A DNA stretch of 24,627 nucleotides from Candidatus Falkowbacteria bacterium CG10_big_fil_rev_8_21_14_0_10_39_9 (GTDB lineage: Bacteria; Patescibacteriota; Patescibacteriia; Patescibacteriales; UBA12465). The DNA lies in NCBI GenBank assembly GCA_002778645.1, contig PFAQ01000036.1:1-24627 (forward strand), given 5' to 3'. Of the stretch, positions 21,507 through 24,627 are shown piece after piece. The position numbers and the translations under genes were made by a program. The notes under the pieces are model-generated. The model saw nothing but the letters and a program-made list of their open reading frames with translations. It had not been told where the DNA came from and searched no databases. The stretch's first letter is position 1. Each line of letters opens with the position of its first letter.

Positions 21507-22529
21507 ATGTATATATTAGGAATAGAGACTAGTTGCGATGAGACTGCTGTGGCTATTTTGCGGATTTCGCCTCTAGGACGCGTCAAGGTGTTGTCCAACG
21601 TGGTCTCTTCTCAAATTGAAATTCACCAGAAATATGGCGGGGTAGTGCCTGAAATAGCGGCCCGAGAGCACGTCTTGCACATTATACCAGTGGTTCATGA
21701 ATCCTTGCTTAAAGCCGGTCTCAAGCCGTCCCAGATTAGAGCTATTGCGGTTACTGTGGGTCCAGGGCTAGTCACCTCACTTCTCTCTGGCGTGGAAACA
21801 GCTAAAGCTCTGGCTTATGCCTGGAAGAAACCATTAGTACCGGTTAATCATATTGAGGGTCATATTTATGCTAATTTTATTGATCTCAAAAAGCCCGTTA
21901 AGTTCCCGGCCATAGTCTTAACTGTTTCTGGCGGGCACACCAACCTAGTCTTATTAAAGGGTCACTTGAAATATCAGATTGTGGGCGAGACGAGAGATGA
22001 TGCCGCCGGAGAAGCTTTCGACAAGGGAGCGAAGATGATGGACATCGGTTATCCTGGTGGTCCGATAGTTTCCCAATATGCGGCGAGCGCTCAGGCGAGC
22101 GAGATTAAATTACCGCGTCCCATGATTAATTCCGTTGGGTTTGATTTTTCTTTTTCGGGACTCAAGACCGCCCTGCTTTATACTTTGAAAAAAGATTCTA
22201 ACTGGAAAAAACAGATTCCGGAATATTGTTTTGAACTCCAAGAAGCGATTGTGGAAACGCTCGTCAGCAAAACGATTAAGGCGGCCAAAAAATATCAGGT
22301 CAAAACTGTTTTGCTTTCCGGTGGAGTTTCGGCTAACAAGCGTTTGCGGGAGGCTTTGCAAAAAGCGGTTTTAGATAAACTGCCGGGAGTGGCTTTTGGG
22401 ATGCCTAATTTAGCTTATACTACCGATAATGCGGCGATGATTGCCATGGCCGGATATTATCGTTTTCATGCCAAAAAGACGGTAGTTTGGAATAAGATCA
22501 AGATGGACTGTAATTTGGAATTACGTTAG
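21507..22529 (+). CDS. tsaD: tRNA N6-threonylcarbamoyladenosine (t6A) transferase subunit TsaD
   Basis: TsaD, with TsaB and TsaE, transfers the threonylcarbamoyl group from TC-AMP (made by TsaC/Sua5) to A37 of ANN-decoding tRNAs. The 340-residue length is normal. Family landmarks are GIETSCDETA (5-14), GGVVPEIAAREH (44-55), the metal-binding HxxxH (NHIEGHIYA; H115 and H119), TVSGGHTN (139-146), GEAFDKGAKM and, near the end, LSGGVSANKRLR and AYTTDNAAMIA with the third metal ligand Asp. The start MYILGIETSC is family-typical, although a TATAAT (21501-21506) sits immediately before the ATG and so cannot be its promoter at normal spacing. No Shine-Dalgarno. A weak alternative -10, TATAAA (21464-21469), lies further up. 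Confidence 0.96.
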   Translation: MYILGIETSCDETAVAILRISPLGRVKVLSNVVSSQIEIHQKYGGVVPEIAAREHVLHIIPVVHESLLKAGLKPSQIRAIAVTVGPGLVTSLLSGVETAKALAYAWKKPLVPVNHIEGHIYANFIDLKKPVKFPAIVLTVSGGHTNLVLLKGHLKYQIVGETRDDAAGEAFDKGAKMMDIGYPGGPIVSQYAASAQASEIKLPRPMINSVGFDFSFSGLKTALLYTLKKDSNWKKQIPEYCFELQEAIVETLVSKTIKAAKKYQVKTVLLSGGVSANKRLREALQKAVLDKLPGVAFGMPNLAYTTDNAAMIAMAGYYRFHAKKTVVWNKIKMDCNLELR

Positions 22530-22581
22530 CTTCCGGCTTGCTTTTTTAAAATTATATAGTAATATAGAGATGATATATCTG

Positions 22582-22655
22582 GGTCCGATGGCGAAGTGGT
22601 CTAACGCTGCAGTTTGCAAAACTGCCATTCGTGGGTTCGACTCCCACTCGGACCT
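22582..22655 (+). tRNA. tRNA-Cys (anticodon GCA)
   Basis: The acceptor GGTCCGA (22582-22588) pairs perfectly with TCGGACC (22648-22654). The anticodon arm GCAGT-TTGCAAA-ACTGC gives anticodon GCA, and the T-arm is GTGGG-TTCGACT-CCCAC. The D-stem is short (GCG/CGC). The discriminator is T (U73), the identity base of tRNA-Cys. CCA is not encoded. It lies 52 bases after tsaD and may be read from that transcript; I found no convincing promoter of its own. Confidence 0.95.
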
Positions 22656-22673
22656 CATAACTTTTTGTCGATC

Positions 22674-22757
22674 TTTGCTCCGCTGATGGGGCAAAAAAAT
22701 AGCGCTGACCCGCAAGGTTGGTGGTAGATAGGCAGAAAGTTTAATCAGCAAAACGCT
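22674..22757 (+). ncRNA. Possible structured RNA between tRNA-Cys and ychF
   Basis: No gene of normal size is present, but several pairings are. TTTGCTCC (22674-22681) pairs with GGGGCAAA (22688-22695) around loop GCTGAT. AGCGCTGA (22701-22708) can pair with TCAG (22745-22748) and CGCT (22754-22757), leaving a CAAAA bulge. Inside this helix is CC-GCAA-GG, a GNRA-type tetraloop. I could not match it to a known riboswitch, SRP RNA, 6S RNA or RNase P. It could be a processed spacer of the tRNA transcript or a leader element for ychF. A 13-codon ORF inside it (22686-22727) ends in two Trp codons but has no ribosome-binding site. Confidence 0.3.
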
Positions 22758-22805
22758 CAGGGATTAATTTTTTGTATAAACAAAGAAACTAATCTGTGAG
22801 CATCA

Positions 22806-22837
22806 GGCACGAGAGGCATAAGCCTCTTTTGCCTTTT
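22806..22837 (+). terminator. Terminator-like hairpin directly before ychF (tRNA-Cys terminator or attenuator)
   Basis: AGAGGC (22812-22817) and GCCTCT (22822-22827) pair around ATAA. An outer GGCA (22806-22809) with TGCC (22830-22833) extends the stem across a 2-base internal loop. It is followed by TTTTAAT. It ends only about 13-16 bases before the ychF ATG, leaving no space for a ychF promoter behind it. Transcription into ychF must therefore either pass it or start just upstream (a TATAAA lies at 22775-22780). Confidence 0.55.
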
Positions 22838-22849
22838 AATCCCTTTCTT

Positions 22850-23911
22850 ATGCCATTATCAATTGGAATTGTTGGTTTGCCCAATGTCGGTAAATCAACC
22901 TTGTTTAATACCCTCACCAAAAAAGGTGTGGACGCTTCTAACTATCCTTTTTGTACCATCGACCCTAACGTCGGCGTGGTTAAGGTACCGGATAAAAGAT
23001 TGGATGCTTTGGCTGTTGTTTCTAAGCCAGCTAAGATTATTAATACCGTAATTGAGTTTGTGGATATTGCTGGCTTGGTTAAGGGCGCTTCGGAAGGGGA
23101 AGGTTTAGGTAATAAGTTCCTGGCACATATTAGAGAGTGTGATGCTATCTGTGAAGTAGTCAGAGCTTTCGTTAATGATGACATTATTCATGTTGACGGC
23201 CGAGTTGATCCCAAAGGTGATGAAGAAACTATTCAAGTAGAATTAGTTTTAGCTGATTTAGCGACTGTCGAAAAAAGATTGGAAAAGGTAGTTAGAGAAG
23301 CTCGCGGTGGCGATAAAGATGCCGTCAAACTAAAGAGCTTACTGGAGAAATGTCAGGCTATTTTAGCTGAGGGAAATCCGGTGCGTAATTTAGAGTTAAG
23401 TGAGGAAGATCAATTAATCTTGAAGAGTTTGAGTTTGTTGACCGCCAAACCAATGCTCTATGTTTTAAATACCGATGAACCGAAAACCGCTCTAGACTTT
23501 GGTTGGGAGGGAGAGACTATCAAAATTAATGTTAAGTTGGAGGAAGAGATTACTAGTTTACCAGAAGGAGAGCAAGAAGAATATATCAAAGAATTAGGGT
23601 TGGATCAGAGCGGACTAGATAAATTAATTAGAGCTTCCTATAAATTATTAGGATTAGATACTTTCTTTACTACTGGAGCCGATGAGTCTCGGGCCTGGAC
23701 CGTCAAGCACGGTAGCAAGGCGCCACAAGCAGCCGGCGTGATTCATACTGATTTTGAAAAAGGCTTTATCCGCGCTGAGGTCATTGCTTGGGATAAATTT
23801 GTCGAGGCCGGCAGTGAAGCTAAGGCTCGAGAGTTGGGACTCATGCGCACTGAAGGCAAGGACTATGTAATGAAGGATGGCGATGTCTGTAATTTTTTAG
23901 TGAATCGGTAA
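22850..23911 (+). CDS. ychF: Ribosome-associated GTPase/ATPase YchF (OLA1 family)
   Basis: YchF is an Obg-related P-loop NTPase that binds ribosomes and prefers ATP. The protein has 353 residues from ATG at 22850, which gives the family start MPLSIGIVGLPNVGKSTLFN. An upstream GTG at 22796 would add 18 residues unlike the family and would run through the hairpin. The P-loop is GLPNVGKS (9-16), the G3 motif DIAGLVKGASEGEGLGNKFL starts at 72, and the altered G4 is NTDE near residue 218 (instead of NKxD, which explains relaxed nucleotide specificity). A coiled-coil helical domain lies near 125-205. The C-terminal TGS domain (about 270-353) has WTVKHGSKAPQAAGVIHTDF and ends YVMKDGDVCNFLVNR. No Shine-Dalgarno. 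Confidence 0.96.
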   Translation: MPLSIGIVGLPNVGKSTLFNTLTKKGVDASNYPFCTIDPNVGVVKVPDKRLDALAVVSKPAKIINTVIEFVDIAGLVKGASEGEGLGNKFLAHIRECDAICEVVRAFVNDDIIHVDGRVDPKGDEETIQVELVLADLATVEKRLEKVVREARGGDKDAVKLKSLLEKCQAILAEGNPVRNLELSEEDQLILKSLSLLTAKPMLYVLNTDEPKTALDFGWEGETIKINVKLEEEITSLPEGEQEEYIKELGLDQSGLDKLIRASYKLLGLDTFFTTGADESRAWTVKHGSKAPQAAGVIHTDFEKGFIRAEVIAWDKFVEAGSEAKARELGLMRTEGKDYVMKDGDVCNFLVNR

Positions 23912-24066
23912 AATTATTTTGGTAATAGTTTCGGTCAATTACTTAGTAATCTTCAGAGAAGAGCATAAACATAGATATTGTTAAATATTTTTTTAAGTTG
24001 TTAAAATTATTAAGTCTGACTATAAAACCCAGTAAATACTGGGTTTTTTAAGTTTTATTTTTATTA
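23912..24066. other. AT-rich intergenic spacer
   Basis: This stretch separates ychF from the secreted repeat gene. Apart from the terminator at 24024-24049, I see no gene, tRNA or clear repeat in it. Confidence 0.6.
24024..24049 (+). terminator. Intrinsic terminator downstream of ychF
   Basis: AAAACCCAGT (24024-24033) pairs perfectly with ACTGGGTTTT (24038-24047) around AAAT, followed by more T. It lies about 110 bases after the ychF stop. Confidence 0.85.
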
Positions 24067-24095
24067 TTGACAAAAGATACTAATAATAGTATGAT
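24067..24095 (+). promoter_or_regulatory. Strong promoter for the secreted repeat protein
   Basis: A perfect TTGACA (24067-24072), 17-base spacer and TATGAT (24090-24095). Predicted start is near 24102, giving an unusually long leader (about 110 bases) for this window. Confidence 0.75.
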
Positions 24096-24135
24096 TTTTT
24101 GTTACCTAGTTCATTGAAAAATAATTTTAATTAAT

Positions 24136-24190
24136 ATTTATTGGGTTATCTGAGTTTCTTTGCTTTGGGGACTGAGATAACTCAATAAAT
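24136..24190 (+). promoter_or_regulatory. Long hairpin in the 5' leader of the secreted repeat gene
   Basis: ATTTATTGGGTTATCTGAGT continues to 24158 and pairs with 24167-24190 over about 24 positions. There is one G-G mismatch and four G-U wobbles; the loop is about 8 bases. No T-run follows, so it is not a terminator. It lies wholly within the predicted untranslated leader and ends 22 bases before the ATG. It may stabilise the mRNA, bind a regulator, or be a remnant of a small inverted-repeat element. Confidence 0.55.
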
Positions 24191-24212
24191 TGTTTAACTA
24201 AAATAAAAAAAA

Positions 24213-24627
24213 ATGAAAAAGTTATTTTTATTAATATTGTTTAGTGGGCTTTATTTGTTTCATTTAGAAGTAATAGAAGCTCAAACTCCGAATATTGAAT
24301 GGCAAGAATGTTTGGGGGATACAGGGTCCGATGTGGCTATTACTATTATTCAAACTAGCGATGGCGGTTATGCTATTGCTGGTTCTACTAAATCAATTAA
24401 TGGTAATGTTTCGGGCAATCACGGCGAGGCCGATTATTGGGTTGTTAAAATCAATAGTAGCGGTGACCTACTCTGGCAGAAATGCTATGGTGGAACTTCC
24501 ACCGAAATTTTAAATTCAATTAAAAATATCTCAGATGGCTATATTATTGTTGGTTACTCCGGATCTAACGATGGAGATGTCTCTAATAATCATGGGCTTT
24601 ATGATTATTGGGTTGTTAAAATCAATA
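24213..24627 (+). CDS. Secreted repeat protein (beta-propeller-like), partial at window edge
   Basis: Only the first 138 codons are present; the frame is open to the end of the window. A signal peptide (MKKLFLLILFSGLYLFHLEV, cleavage likely near EA-QT at 23-24) is followed by two copies of a 57-residue repeat. Landmarks are WQECLGDTGSD / WQKCYGGTSTE, SDGGYAIAGST / SDGYIIVGYSG, GNVSGNHGEADYWVVKIN / GDVSNNHGLYDYWVVKIN. Such repeats form extracellular beta-propeller-like proteins and are especially common in Bacteroidetes secreted proteins, so lateral acquisition is possible. It has its own strong promoter and a structured leader. More repeats, and any C-terminal anchor or sorting domain, lie beyond the window. 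Confidence 0.8.
   Translation, partial: MKKLFLLILFSGLYLFHLEVIEAQTPNIEWQECLGDTGSDVAITIIQTSDGGYAIAGSTKSINGNVSGNHGEADYWVVKINSSGDLLWQKCYGGTSTEILNSIKNISDGYIIVGYSGSNDGDVSNNHGLYDYWVVKIN
24432..24456 (+). repeat. 25-bp exact direct repeat, copy 1 (within the repeat protein gene)
   Basis: This 25-base stretch, coding for DYWVVKIN, is identical to 24603-24627. The two are 171 bases (57 codons) apart, matching the protein repeat unit. Exact identity at DNA level suggests recent duplication or conversion between repeats. Confidence 0.85.
24603..24627 (+). repeat. 25-bp exact direct repeat, copy 2 (at window end)
   Basis: This is identical to 24432-24456 and reaches the last base of the window, so the identity may continue further. 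Confidence 0.85.

Noticed and set aside
22521..22751. 76-codon minus-strand ORF across tRNA-Cys
   Set aside because: It is the reverse-complement reading of the tRNA (the familiar WESNPRMAVLQTAALDHF pattern) and has no independent support.
22796..22849. GTG start adding 18 residues to YchF
   Set aside because: The extension crosses a hairpin and is unlike the family, which starts just before GIVGLPNVGKS.
1..24627. CRISPR array or recognisable complete anti-phage system
   Set aside because: No regularly spaced short repeats and no Cas, restriction-modification or toxin-antitoxin gene pairs were found on either strand.

Overview
The window looks like a chromosomal segment of a Candidate Phyla Radiation (Patescibacteria) bacterium, or a very similar small-genome lineage. 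The reasons are the AT-rich coding style, tightly packed short operons, near-absence of Shine-Dalgarno sequences, a prepilin-like protein carrying FISUMP and InlB-B-type domains, and a PilB-type ATPase operon in that style. No rRNA is present, so this assignment is inference from gene content. The genetic code appears standard: TAA, TAG and TGA all end genes at sensible places. Two genes, however, have an in-frame stop just before sequence that still reads as protein.

Layout. 1-958: the end of an IS481-like insertion sequence, with its transposase cut by the window edge. 1075-1737: an unrecognised gene behind a near-consensus promoter. 1810-6137 (minus): a tRNA-charging operon, tyrS-argS-glyS. 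6243-12200 (plus): a tight operon encoding a multi-pass membrane protein, a 1008-residue protein with two complete PilB/GspE ATPases in tandem, a pseudopilin-InlB-FISUMP surface protein interrupted by an amber codon, and a translin/Trax-like protein that keeps the EYVEA nuclease motif. 12280-14479 (plus): a YfcE-type phosphodiesterase, an inositol-monophosphatase-like enzyme, and a PHP-domain protein that has lost several metal-binding histidines. 14521-18805 (minus): phospholipase D-like, UvrA and patatin-like genes. This UvrA lacks the UvrB-binding domain and ends early at an in-frame TAA, after which the usual UvrA tail is still readable.

18951-24627: an HNH-like protein with an internal duplication and the only strong Shine-Dalgarno in the window; a secreted lytic transglycosylase; a two-winged-helix protein (minus) with a palindrome upstream of its promoter; tRNA-Glu(TTC) (minus); tsaD; tRNA-Cys(GCA); a possible structured RNA and a terminator-like hairpin directly before ychF; and the start of a secreted repeat protein whose 5' leader holds a very long hairpin.

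The genes fall into translation (three synthetases, two tRNAs, TsaD, YchF), cell surface and envelope (pilus-type operon, transglycosylase, phospholipases, secreted repeat protein) and nucleic-acid handling (UvrA, Trax-like, HNH-like). The most unusual unit is the 6243-12200 operon, which couples a fused double pilus motor to a decorated pseudopilin and a Trax-like ribonuclease candidate.
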